Assembly: GCA_910587375.1 (NCBI GenBank)
Contig: CAJULR010000036.1
Coordinates: 130,553-194,552 of the forward strand
From: Candidatus Gastranaerophilales bacterium
GTDB taxonomy: Bacteria > Cyanobacteriota > Vampirovibrionia > Gastranaerophilales > Gastranaerophilaceae
Direction: 5' to 3'
DNA length: 64,000 nt
A program made the position numbers and the translations under genes. The notes under the pieces are model-generated. The model had not been told where the DNA came from. It made no database searches and saw only the letters and a list, made by a program, of their open reading frames with translations. Positions 52,579 through 60,595 of the stretch are shown here, piece after piece (within the stretch, counting starts at the first letter, position 1; each line of letters starts with the position of its first letter).

Positions 52579-54405
52579 TTATAAATTTTCTTTGTTTATT
52601 TTATACCCTAAAACCCAATCTTTGCCATATTTTGCAATGTATAAAAATAAATACTCGCGATACCTTAAATACATCCAAAGAGGGTCATTATATGCACTGG
52701 CGCAGGCTTTTGTACATTCTTTTAATATTAAATTTAGTTCATCTTTTGCCATTCCCGTGCAATCAAACGTATATGTCGGGGAAAATTCGTCCAAGGCCGG
52801 GTATACAGCCGTTATTCCATATTTTTCCGGTTCATCTTTTAATTTTGTGTGTTTTCCCATTGTAAAAACGCTTCTGCCGTAAGAGTGAATTATATCATTG
52901 TTTTCACAGAGCATTTCAATGGTTTTTCTTGCGTCTTCAACGGTTTCAGTTGGGAACCCGAAAAAGATGAATGCAAAATTCCAAAGGCCCACATCGGATG
53001 AATTTTTCAATATTTCAAGCCTTAAATCTATGTCTATTCCTTTGTTTATAAGCTCCATTACACTTTTTGAGCCTGATTCTAAGCCCCAAAGCACCATCTT
53101 TAGCCCTGAATTATATCCTTTTTGAAGAATTTCTTTTGTAAAAGTTTTTTCAAGGCGTGCGTCAAAGAAATACTTTATATCAATTTCTTTTTCTTTTATT
53201 TTTTCTGAAAGCTCCGCTAAATATGCAGGGCTAACGGATTCATCAATAAATTCAAAATATTTTATTCCATATTTTTCTTTTAATTCAATAAATTCATCTG
53301 TCAGTTTTTCGACATTTTTTACGTTAAAATTTTGGCCAAAATCCTGGTCACAAAAGCTGCATTTTCCCCAATAACAGCCACGGGAAGATTGGAAGGGAAG
53401 AATAATTTCGGGGGCAAAATATTTTGTAAAATCATATCCGTCTAATGAAACTATGCTCATTTCATCAAGCTTTAAGGGCTTTTTGGTTTCATTAATAACA
53501 ACCTTGCCATCTTCATTTTTATAAATCAGGTTTGAAACTTCATTAATTTTAATTTCGCCTGCAATATATTTTGCAAGCTCAACGACAGGCCTTTCGCCTT
53601 CTTCAACCAAAAGGGAATCGCAAAAAAGGCCAAAAAATTCAGGGTTTTTTATGACAGAATCTTTCACCCTGCCAAAGAAATTTCCGCCAATGTTTACGTG
53701 TGCTTTTGCTTTGGTTTTTAAAAGATTTGCAAGTGTAAGCCCCGGGATAATCTGGCCTGTTGAATTAATTGAAATTCCGATATAATCTGCGTTTTCAGAC
53801 AATATTTCATCCAAAATGCTTTTATAGTATTCAATGAAAATGTTTGTTGCTTCATCAAAAACAAAAAATTTCATATGCTCAAAAGTGAGCTTAAACAGAG
53901 GGTTTGAGTATGAATCAAGACTTATTTTAGATGGAAAATATGGCATTGAAGCCATCTCAAGTGCTGAATCTATAATATTTACAGCCTTAATCAACATTTC
54001 AGGGGTGTAAAAATCTTCACTTTTTAAAATTTGGACGGCATTTTCTGCTAAATCAGGAATTTCAAGCAAAAGTTTTTGCTTTTTTTCTGCAAATTCTTTA
54101 ACTTTACTGTATTTTACGATTTTATTTTGAATGTCCAAAGGATAATCTTCAAAACTTTTTCCTGCCCCTACTCCTGCTTGGATATACGGTGCAATTTCGC
54201 CTAAAACGTTTTTATTATTATCAATTGCCCGCATAACAGAGTTTTTAATAAAATCCGATTTCAAGATTTTATTATAAAAATCTATGTTTAAATCAATTCC
54301 TTTGGCGCTAAAGCCGTTTGCTTTAAGCTGCCCAACCAAAGAAGGCAGGGCAAAATGCGGGCTTATGGGTGTCCATTGGGGAGGAAAAAGCAATAAAGTC
54401 TTCAT
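52579..54405 (-). CDS. B12-binding-domain radical SAM protein
   Basis: The 608-residue enzyme has an N-terminal part that starts LLLFPPQWTPISPHFALPSL. From about 200 it shows a Rossmann-like cobalamin-binding pattern (ADYIGISINSTGQIIPGLTLANLLK, HVNIGGNF). The radical SAM cluster motif at Cys344, Cys349 and Cys352 has spacing CX4CX2C (GCYWGKCSFC) rather than the usual CX3CX2C. This spacing is known from several B12-type subfamilies. YFEFIDESV, LWGLESGSKSVM and FIFFGFPTETVEDA are further radical SAM segments. The substrate is unknown. Confidence 0.82.
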   Translation of the reverse strand: MKTLLLFPPQWTPISPHFALPSLVGQLKANGFSAKGIDLNIDFYNKILKSDFIKNSVMRAIDNNKNVLGEIAPYIQAGVGAGKSFEDYPLDIQNKIVKYSKVKEFAEKKQKLLLEIPDLAENAVQILKSEDFYTPEMLIKAVNIIDSALEMASMPYFPSKISLDSYSNPLFKLTFEHMKFFVFDEATNIFIEYYKSILDEILSENADYIGISINSTGQIIPGLTLANLLKTKAKAHVNIGGNFFGRVKDSVIKNPEFFGLFCDSLLVEEGERPVVELAKYIAGEIKINEVSNLIYKNEDGKVVINETKKPLKLDEMSIVSLDGYDFTKYFAPEIILPFQSSRGCYWGKCSFCDQDFGQNFNVKNVEKLTDEFIELKEKYGIKYFEFIDESVSPAYLAELSEKIKEKEIDIKYFFDARLEKTFTKEILQKGYNSGLKMVLWGLESGSKSVMELINKGIDIDLRLEILKNSSDVGLWNFAFIFFGFPTETVEDARKTIEMLCENNDIIHSYGRSVFTMGKHTKLKDEPEKYGITAVYPALDEFSPTYTFDCTGMAKDELNLILKECTKACASAYNDPLWMYLRYREYLFLYIAKYGKDWVLGYKINKENL

Positions 54406-54465
54406 AGTCTTATAATATGCAATTTTTCATCCCTTTTAACCACCTAAAAAGTGTATTGTTACATT

Positions 54466-54493
54466 TTGTTCATATTTTCTTTGTTTTTATAAA
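54466..54493 (+). promoter_or_regulatory. possible promoter of the kinase-like gene
   Basis: TTGTTC at 54466-54471, a 16-base spacer and TATAAA at 54488-54493 lie 64 bases before the chosen start at 54558. This argues that the longer open frame from 54417 is not all coding. Confidence 0.4.
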
Positions 54494-54557
54494 AATTTTC
54501 TTTTTAGGAATTTTAATCTATTACTGCTCTATTGTTGCTTTAGAAGGAATATTTTAT

Positions 54558-55790
54558 ATGAGAATTTCACCCTTAAATCTGTCTTCAAACCTGCAAATAA
54601 ATAATGTTAATGTTCAAAATGTTCAAAATTCAAACCATGTCTATAATATGGCGCTGAAAGGTGCAGATTTTTCCGATACGGTAAGTTTTAAGGGCGAAAA
54701 ACAGTTTAAATATACTGATTCCTGGTATCTAAAGGGGCAGGAAATCTTAGACCAGGATGGTTTTACAACAACTGTTGAAGATAAACAGGCAAAAGTTGGA
54801 ATGTTTGACAAACTTTTAAAGAAAACACACCCAAAAAAGATTTACGACCTGCCTTTAAGGCTTCGGGAAGATTTGACCTCAAAAGGCACAGACACCGTTA
54901 TTTTAAGAGGGCCAAATGATGTACTTAATGAAACGGGGCTTTCAAATGAAGAATTTATAAAAGATATAAATAAGATTAATACAATGATATCTCTTGTGTA
55001 TCCAAGATATGATTCTTTTGAGGATGAAACAAAGCAGAGTTTTGAAATGAAAATGGGAAATTCAACTGCAAATGTTACAAGGCTTCGCCAGGGGCTTTCC
55101 GGTATAGTTTATAAAATTGAAGTTGAAGGCTGCAGGCCGCTTGCCCTAAAACATTATCTTCACCCTCAAAAGGTGAACCAAGCCGAAGGGCCTTTTCCTG
55201 AAATTGCAATTGCAAAGAAGATGAATGAGGACAATGTTTCAAATATTCCGCTTTTATATTGTGCAAACCCATATGAAGGGTGGATGTTGTCTGAATTTGT
55301 AGATAAAGATTATGAAGCAAGAAAAGACGGGGTTTCTATTTTAGATTATGCAAGTGCAAATGAGCTTATTTTTGGAGATAGAAACACAGGGAACACTGTG
55401 CGGGGAAAAGACGGACGTATTTTTGTTGATTTTGGATATATAGAGCCTGCATTTTCAAACGGCTGCACCTTGGGTTTTGAGAAGGTTGTGTGCGAAGATG
55501 TTGTTTCAAGGGCAAATTCAAAAGATGACAAAGATTTAAAATATACATCAACGCTTGGTCATTGTGCAAATGTGAGCCTTTACGGAAATGGTGAAACAAG
55601 AAAAGCCTTGGTTCAAAAATATGCTGATAACCCTGAATTTAAACTGTTTTGCGATGCCTTGCAAGGGACAAGATATGCTCTTGCAGGGAAAGATATGCCA
55701 AAAGATTTAGAAGCAAGTTTGCAGGAAAGCTTTGAAAAATCAGGTTTTGTCGGGGACGCGGTTGAACTTGTACAATCTTGCAAGCAGTAG
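54558..55790 (+). CDS. leader-bearing kinase-fold protein, possible protein kinase or effector
   Basis: The 410-residue protein begins with the leader MRISPLNLSSNLQINN and carries VSFKG at 42-46. The second half shows a eukaryotic-type kinase pattern: glycine-loop-like RQGLSGIVYKI (177-187), Lys198 in LALK, and Glu215 as the possible salt-bridge partner. A hinge-like WMLSEF follows at 242-247. Asp274 and Asn279 stand in GDRNTGN in place of the catalytic loop, and the DFG motif is Asp291-Gly293. All catalytic positions are filled, so activity is likely. The substrate could be a protein or small molecule. The start is chosen at 54558, with AAGGAA 8 bases upstream. Confidence 0.72.
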   Translation: MRISPLNLSSNLQINNVNVQNVQNSNHVYNMALKGADFSDTVSFKGEKQFKYTDSWYLKGQEILDQDGFTTTVEDKQAKVGMFDKLLKKTHPKKIYDLPLRLREDLTSKGTDTVILRGPNDVLNETGLSNEEFIKDINKINTMISLVYPRYDSFEDETKQSFEMKMGNSTANVTRLRQGLSGIVYKIEVEGCRPLALKHYLHPQKVNQAEGPFPEIAIAKKMNEDNVSNIPLLYCANPYEGWMLSEFVDKDYEARKDGVSILDYASANELIFGDRNTGNTVRGKDGRIFVDFGYIEPAFSNGCTLGFEKVVCEDVVSRANSKDDKDLKYTSTLGHCANVSLYGNGETRKALVQKYADNPEFKLFCDALQGTRYALAGKDMPKDLEASLQESFEKSGFVGDAVELVQSCKQ

Positions 55791-55958
55791 GGATTATTTG
55801 TTAAATTGTTCCGGGTGATTTTGGCCGATGTTTTGGCTGATATTGGGATTGATATATTTACAGGAAGGTTTACAAAACTTAACACTTACCATAAAAATGG
55901 CAATTATATAAAAAATATATACTTTATATAAATATAAGAAAAATATAAAGGGCAAAAA

Positions 55959-56858
55959 ATGGTAAATGCAGTTTCAAATTATAACGAATGGGTGGCTTCT
56001 CTAAATTCAAGGGGTATAAAAACAACACACCTTGGGAAAGGCGAAGCAAACTTTGCAGATTATACAAATGCCCTTTCAGAATCTTTGAAACAGGAAATTA
56101 TGGCAAGCTTTGACACTGCGGCAGATTATGATTTGCAATCAAAACTTGCTTCCCTTTTAGGCGGCAAAAACCTTATGCAGTCAAAAGATGTTGGTAAAAT
56201 TTTACAAGGTACAGGCATTTCATATAGCGTTCAATATGTAAAAACGGCATATATCCCTGATAACAAGGCAGACGGACATTACGATAAAAATGTTACAAAC
56301 GGTTCAATTGCAGTATATACCTTCAAAGACGCAAACGGCGGCGAGATAAAGATTGCTGACGCGAACGGAAACGGTGCGCTTGAATCAGAGGAATTATTTA
56401 TGAACGAAATTTTATCAGGCGTTGTGTCTGATATTCAAACCGGAGGTTTTTCAGGAAACGCAGGGGTGGCACAAAACACGCAGAACAATATGCAAAACGG
56501 AATTGACACCCTTCTTGCGCAGATGGAAGCACAAATTGCAGAACAACAGAAAATGATTGAAGAGCAAATAGCGCAAATTAAAGAAGCAACATTGGCGCAG
56601 CTTGGTTCTTTTGACACGGCCAAAACCGAAACCGAAGAAGCTGAAGGCCTTGAGGCTGAAAATACAAAGGCGGAACCTTCTAAAAAAGATATTCAAAAAG
56701 AGGCAAAAAAGCTTATAGAAAAAGAACATCCGACTCTTTCAGACAATGAACTTAACAAATTGGCAGAAAAAATTGCAGATAAAGTTTTATCAACCGGGGT
56801 TGAAACTGAAAAAGCCGTAAAAGCAGCCCTTGAAACCCTTGAAGAACAAGCAGCATAA
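55959..56858 (+). CDS. EF-hand-like helical protein of unknown function
   Basis: The 299-residue protein has no signal peptide. A calcium-binding-type loop appears in DANGNGALESEE (about 134-145), with Asp, Asn, Asn, Gly and Glu at EF-hand positions. A Gln-rich coiled coil follows at about 170-215 (LLAQMEAQIAEQQKMIEEQ). A charged helical C-terminus (about 240-299) completes it. AAAGGGC precedes the ATG and a strong terminator follows the stop. I do not recognise a family. A cell-surface or internal calcium-responsive role is only suggested by the loop. Confidence 0.65.
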   Translation: MVNAVSNYNEWVASLNSRGIKTTHLGKGEANFADYTNALSESLKQEIMASFDTAADYDLQSKLASLLGGKNLMQSKDVGKILQGTGISYSVQYVKTAYIPDNKADGHYDKNVTNGSIAVYTFKDANGGEIKIADANGNGALESEELFMNEILSGVVSDIQTGGFSGNAGVAQNTQNNMQNGIDTLLAQMEAQIAEQQKMIEEQIAQIKEATLAQLGSFDTAKTETEEAEGLEAENTKAEPSKKDIQKEAKKLIEKEHPTLSDNELNKLAEKIADKVLSTGVETEKAVKAALETLEEQAA

Positions 56859-56880
56859 GAAAATAAAATTTAACACTAAA

Positions 56881-56918
56881 AAACAGAGGGCGGGAATTAA
56901 ATCTCGTCCTCTGTTTTT
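56881..56918 (+). terminator. strong intrinsic terminator after the EF-hand gene
   Basis: AAACAGAGG at 56881-56889 pairs with CCTCTGTTT at 56908-56916. The stem is extended by G-U and G-C pairs inside and followed by TT. It lies 22 bases after the stop codon. Confidence 0.75.
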
Positions 56919-57021
56919 GACATAAGTATTAAAAAAGTATGAACAAAATAGAAATAAAATAAAATTGTTAGGGCTAAAGCCCTTTAACCAACGCCCAAAC
57001 GTGCCTTTGGCGCAAACAAAT

Positions 57022-57330
57022 TTACAACATAACACAATCATTCAGGTAGTTTATTACCTGCATTTTTTCTTCGTATAAATACCTTACAAAATTTAAAAAC
57101 TCCGGCGCCCTGCAAGATAGTGTCACCGTAATTTCAAACCCTTCGGAACAAAAAGGCTCATAATCATAGACAACATAGTTATTATATTTGCTTCTCCATT
57201 CCTTTTTTTCCACCTTGCAATGATATTCGTTTGCTAAACACTCAAGCCAGGGGATGGTTTCTTTATTTACATTGTGAAACTCTAACAGCGCATAGTTCTC
57301 ATTTTCTTGAAATCTTTTCTCTATTAGCAT
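57022..57330 (-). CDS. small acidic protein of unknown function
   Basis: The 102-residue protein has no signal peptide or membrane segment. It contains ALLEFHNVNKETIPWLECLANEYHCKVEKKEW, which looks like a strand-helix-strand unit, and two Cys-containing phrases near the middle and end. AGGGAG precedes the ATG. I do not recognise the family. It lies alone on the minus strand between the EF-hand gene and a small membrane-protein gene. Confidence 0.55.
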   Translation of the reverse strand: MLIEKRFQENENYALLEFHNVNKETIPWLECLANEYHCKVEKKEWRSKYNNYVVYDYEPFCSEGFEITVTLSCRAPEFLNFVRYLYEEKMQVINYLNDCVML

Positions 57331-57449
57331 AAAGACACTCCCTTAAAAATGTTTGTCTTAATAAAAGTTTAAAAACTTATGACACATAAAGAAATATCTG
57401 AAAGGATAATTTAACCTGCTATACTAAAAGACTATTTAATTTCAAAAAA

Positions 57450-57833
57450 TCAGCCGTTATTCTTAAATAAATTAAGAAACTTTTTTACAAAGCTAAAGGG
57501 GATAAGCTTTTTGATGTTTTTAAGGCTTAAATTTTTTCCGCGTTTAAAATCCATAGAACGGATAAGAAGGATGAAATTTATAATATCCAAAATTAAAAGC
57601 GCAATATCTTTTATCTTTTTAAAATTTAGTTTTTTCATATTAGAAAAATTGGTGTTAAAATTTTTCAGCTTTAAGTTTACATCTTTCAATGTTTGAAGCG
57701 TGCCTTTTGCTTCGATATTTACAGCTTCAAGGCAGGTTCTTACTTTGTTTTCAAGATAAATTAACCCAAAAACGATTAAGCTTGTAATAATAAGCTCAAA
57801 TATAATTATTAAAATGTAGCCAAATTCTATCAT
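57450..57833 (-). CDS. small membrane protein with a coiled coil, unknown function
   Basis: The 127-residue protein has a long N-terminal membrane helix (about 5-27), an amphipathic helical region (30-70) and a second hydrophobic stretch (about 75-92), ending with a very basic tail. The layout resembles small DUF948-type envelope proteins, but the match is not firm. It is divergent from murT, with 20 bases between the starts, so the two share a promoter region. Confidence 0.55.
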   Translation of the reverse strand: MIEFGYILIIIFELIITSLIVFGLIYLENKVRTCLEAVNIEAKGTLQTLKDVNLKLKNFNTNFSNMKKLNFKKIKDIALLILDIINFILLIRSMDFKRGKNLSLKNIKKLIPFSFVKKFLNLFKNNG

Positions 57834-57853
57834 CCTTTGTATTATAATTTATA

Positions 57854-59272
57854 TTGAAGGACTATTCTATACATAAGGTGGATTATTTTAAAACCGTGCC
57901 AAATTTTAACAAAGCTTTGAAAAATACTAATAGAATTTATTCGCTCCTAAAAAAGTTCAACTTTGAAGGGACGAGTTTTCCCGGGAAAATTTTAAGACAA
58001 AACTATAAAAGTTTTCTCTCTGACGCGCAAGATTACGCAATTTCAGACCGCTTTGCAATTACCGGGACAAACGGAAAAACAACCACTGCAGGCATTTTGG
58101 CCCAAATTTTAAAAGAGGCGGAGCATTCTGTTATTCATAATGAACTTGGCGCGAATATGCCAAACGGAATTGCAACGGCAGTTGCCTTGGGGCTGTATAA
58201 AATTTTAAAGGATAATCCGGTGCAGAGGGTGGATAATTATGTTATAGAATGTGATGAAGCATATCTTGCCCCTTTGTTTAACGAAATGAAGTTTGATTAT
58301 CTTTTGGTTACAAATCTTTTCCGTGACCAACTGGATAGATATGGTGAATTAGACATCACAAAGAAAAAAATTCAAAAGGGAATAGAGCTGAATGAAGATA
58401 TAACGCTCATTTTAAACGCAGATGACCCGACTTTATCTGACATTGACCATAAGCTTGCTGATGGCAGAATAAGAAAAAAGATTTATTACGGCATTGAAAA
58501 TATTACTTTTGCAGGATATGACAAGGTTTCAAAAAGCCCGTCTGAAACTGTATACTGTTCAAAATGTACATTGCCGCTGCAATACAAAAAAAGGTTTTAT
58601 TCGCAGCTTGGCCGGTGGTATTGTGCATGCGGAAACAAACGGCCGGAGCCTGAAATTAAAGCGGATGTGAAGGTTTTTCCGGACCATTTTTATCTTTATA
58701 TTACATATAAAGAAAGGCCTTACACGTTCAAAGTTAACCTTACAGGGCTTTATAATGCCTATAATGCGCTTGGGGCAATATCTTGTGCTCTTATAAACGG
58801 TGTAGAAAGAAGGTTTATAGACAAGGCCCTTGAAAACTACACTCCCGCATTTGGCAGAAATGAAACCGTATATTTAAACGGGCGCCCTGCAACTGTTTAT
58901 TTAATTAAAAACCCTGTTGGGGCAAGCGAGGTTTTGCGCGGCCTTAAAAACATTGAAAACGCAAGTATTTTAATTTCAATAAACGACAACTACGCCGACG
59001 GCAGGGACGTTAGCTGGCTTTGGGATTCTGATTTTGAAAGCTTGAGGGATTTTAAGGGCAATTTCTTTTTAACAGGCTCTCGTGCGGATGATATGGCGCT
59101 TCGTCTGAAATATGCGGGGTGCGACACCGGTTCTATTTTGATTGATTCAAATATTAAGCGCTCATTAGAAGACGCTGTTGAAAAATTGCAGTTTAATGAA
59201 AAGCTTGTAATTTTAACGACTTATACTTCGCTTTTGAAGATGACAAAACTGTTTAAGGGAATGAAGAAATAA
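57854..59272 (+). CDS. murT: lipid II isoglutaminyl synthase subunit MurT
   Basis: MurT with the amidotransferase GatD converts the glutamate of lipid II to isoglutamine. The 472-residue Mur-ligase protein has ATP loop TGTNGKTT at 70-77, the zinc-ribbon insert with Cys235, Cys238, Cys257 and Cys259, and the C-terminal signature NDNYADGRDVSWLWD. No gatD gene is adjacent on either side, although the two are usually co-transcribed. The TTG start at 57854 is the first in frame; a GTG at 57878 or 57896 is also possible. Confidence 0.88.
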   Translation: MKDYSIHKVDYFKTVPNFNKALKNTNRIYSLLKKFNFEGTSFPGKILRQNYKSFLSDAQDYAISDRFAITGTNGKTTTAGILAQILKEAEHSVIHNELGANMPNGIATAVALGLYKILKDNPVQRVDNYVIECDEAYLAPLFNEMKFDYLLVTNLFRDQLDRYGELDITKKKIQKGIELNEDITLILNADDPTLSDIDHKLADGRIRKKIYYGIENITFAGYDKVSKSPSETVYCSKCTLPLQYKKRFYSQLGRWYCACGNKRPEPEIKADVKVFPDHFYLYITYKERPYTFKVNLTGLYNAYNALGAISCALINGVERRFIDKALENYTPAFGRNETVYLNGRPATVYLIKNPVGASEVLRGLKNIENASILISINDNYADGRDVSWLWDSDFESLRDFKGNFFLTGSRADDMALRLKYAGCDTGSILIDSNIKRSLEDAVEKLQFNEKLVILTTYTSLLKMTKLFKGMKK

Positions 59273-59365
59273 GCTCTGCGCCTTGGTTAAAAATTTTTGG
59301 TTTGGTGCTTTTAAGGTGTATGCCTCAATTTCTGATTTTGTGAAGCACATTTTTTTAAAGTTAAA

Positions 59366-59390
59366 AGGCTCTTGAATTCTCAAAGAGCCT
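59366..59390 (-). terminator. intrinsic terminator after the small leader protein gene
   Basis: AGGCTCTT and AAGAGCCT form a perfect 8-base-pair stem (59366-59373, 59383-59390) with a 9-base loop. On the minus strand it is followed by TTTAACTTT. It lies 63 bases after the 54-residue gene and supports that this gene is transcribed. The remaining 59273-59450 holds no further gene. Confidence 0.6.
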
Positions 59391-59452
59391 CTCATCTAAA
59401 ATGTTTTTCTTATATTATAAATTATGCTTTTTCTTTTTTGTTGTATTTTAGC

Positions 59453-59617
59453 TTATTTTACAGCTTGTCTTACAAATTTGTCTTGATTTTGTGATTTTTG
59501 TGTTTGCTCCGCCTGGGGCTCTGTTTGGGCTTGGCCTTTGAAGCTTAACCTTCTTGGAACCCTTATTCTTTCAACGTTTAGTTTGTTTATACCATTCAAT
59601 TGAATAGGAGTAATCAT
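59453..59617 (-). CDS. 54-residue protein consisting mainly of an SFKG leader
   Basis: This short frame encodes 54 residues that begin MITPIQLNGINKLN and reach LSFKG at 24-28. A Gln/Glu-rich tail follows. It is almost only the N-terminal leader found on larger proteins in the window, without an enzyme domain. A GAGG lies 4 bases before the ATG. The gene starts 19 bases after the 272-residue leader-bearing gene and is followed by a terminator, so the two form an operon. A role as a small substrate, decoy or regulator is speculation. Confidence 0.6.
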   Translation of the reverse strand: MITPIQLNGINKLNVERIRVPRRLSFKGQAQTEPQAEQTQKSQNQDKFVRQAVK

Positions 59618-59636
59618 CAAGCCTCACTTTATCAAA

Positions 59637-60455
59637 CTAAATTGCGTCGTAAGCGAACCTAACAAGATCTCTTATTTGTTCTGCTCTGTGTTGCTGGTCT
59701 GCATTTTCTGCTTTTTCTGCAACATTAGCGTCGTTTAAGTCTGTTAATTTATCAACGAAATCGTTACCAACGCCTGCTGCAACGCTTGCGCCTGTAAGTG
59801 TAATCCCGCCGTCAACAAGGTCTGCGCCTCTTGAAATGCCGCGTTTTGCAAAAAATTCTTTAACATTATCCGTTGTTAAGTCTAATTTCTTTGCAGCTTT
59901 TGAAAGAACGCCTGCATTTTCTTCAGGTACGCTTGCTAAAGAGCCCACTTTATTTGCAAATTTATCAATTACAGAGCCTTCAACAACTTCAACGCCTTCA
60001 ACTTTGCCTGCAACAGTTCTTCCCATATCTTGTACAGCTTCAAGAGCTTTACCAAGCTTTAAGGTGTTGCCTTTCATATTGGCGACATTTTCGCCGATTT
60101 GGCCGATATACTTTTTACCGACTTCTAAAACTTTTGTTCCAGTGCTGTCTTTTAAAGCGTCAACAAACTTGCCTGAGGTGCCGCTTGTAAGGGCTTTACC
60201 TGTTGAAAGAGCGCCAAGGAATAAAAGTGCAGTTGAAGCAAATTCAATGGCGTGGTCTAAAATATAATCGCCTAATACAATTCCTGCGGTGTTTGTGTTT
60301 ATGTTGACATCACCGTATTTTTCAGACATTGTTCTGTTGCCAAGTTCGCTGAATTTTGGTTTTGGCTGTTGAACATCAGCTTTTTCAGCTTTTTTTGAAG
60401 CTGCTTTTGCGCGTCCGAAACTAACATTTGAGTTAATTGCATTTACAGATGACAT
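59637..60455 (-). CDS. leader-bearing hydrophobic-segment protein, unknown function
   Basis: The 272-residue protein starts MSSVNAINSNVSFGR, a short version of the leader, with SFGR at 12-15. A charged linker, a hydrophobic segment (about 74-92, AIEFASTALLFLGALSTG), and helical, Gly/Ala/Val-rich sequence follow. Another hydrophobic stretch lies at 222-235. The ATG at 60455 is preferred because AAGGAAG lies 9 bases upstream; an upstream ATG at 60476 has no site. TTGTAA/TTACAA inverted arms at 60524-60543 lie upstream. I recognise no family. Confidence 0.65.
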   Translation of the reverse strand: MSSVNAINSNVSFGRAKAASKKAEKADVQQPKPKFSELGNRTMSEKYGDVNINTNTAGIVLGDYILDHAIEFASTALLFLGALSTGKALTSGTSGKFVDALKDSTGTKVLEVGKKYIGQIGENVANMKGNTLKLGKALEAVQDMGRTVAGKVEGVEVVEGSVIDKFANKVGSLASVPEENAGVLSKAAKKLDLTTDNVKEFFAKRGISRGADLVDGGITLTGASVAAGVGNDFVDKLTDLNDANVAEKAENADQQHRAEQIRDLVRFAYDAI

Positions 60456-60595
60456 AATCTTCTTCCTTTCACACATCCATGTAAAGGCGTGTGAATTTTA
60501 TTTATTGCTATTTTCATGAAGTTTTGTAAACAAATTGTTACAATTTTTCTATGAAATCTCTCCTAACGTTCCATAATTATACAACAAAATGTAAA

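Noticed and set aside
54417..54557. 47-residue hydrophobic extension of the kinase-like protein
   Set aside because: It overlaps the likely promoter, has no binding site, and would hide the leader that matches other proteins. AAGGAA before 54558 supports the shorter form.
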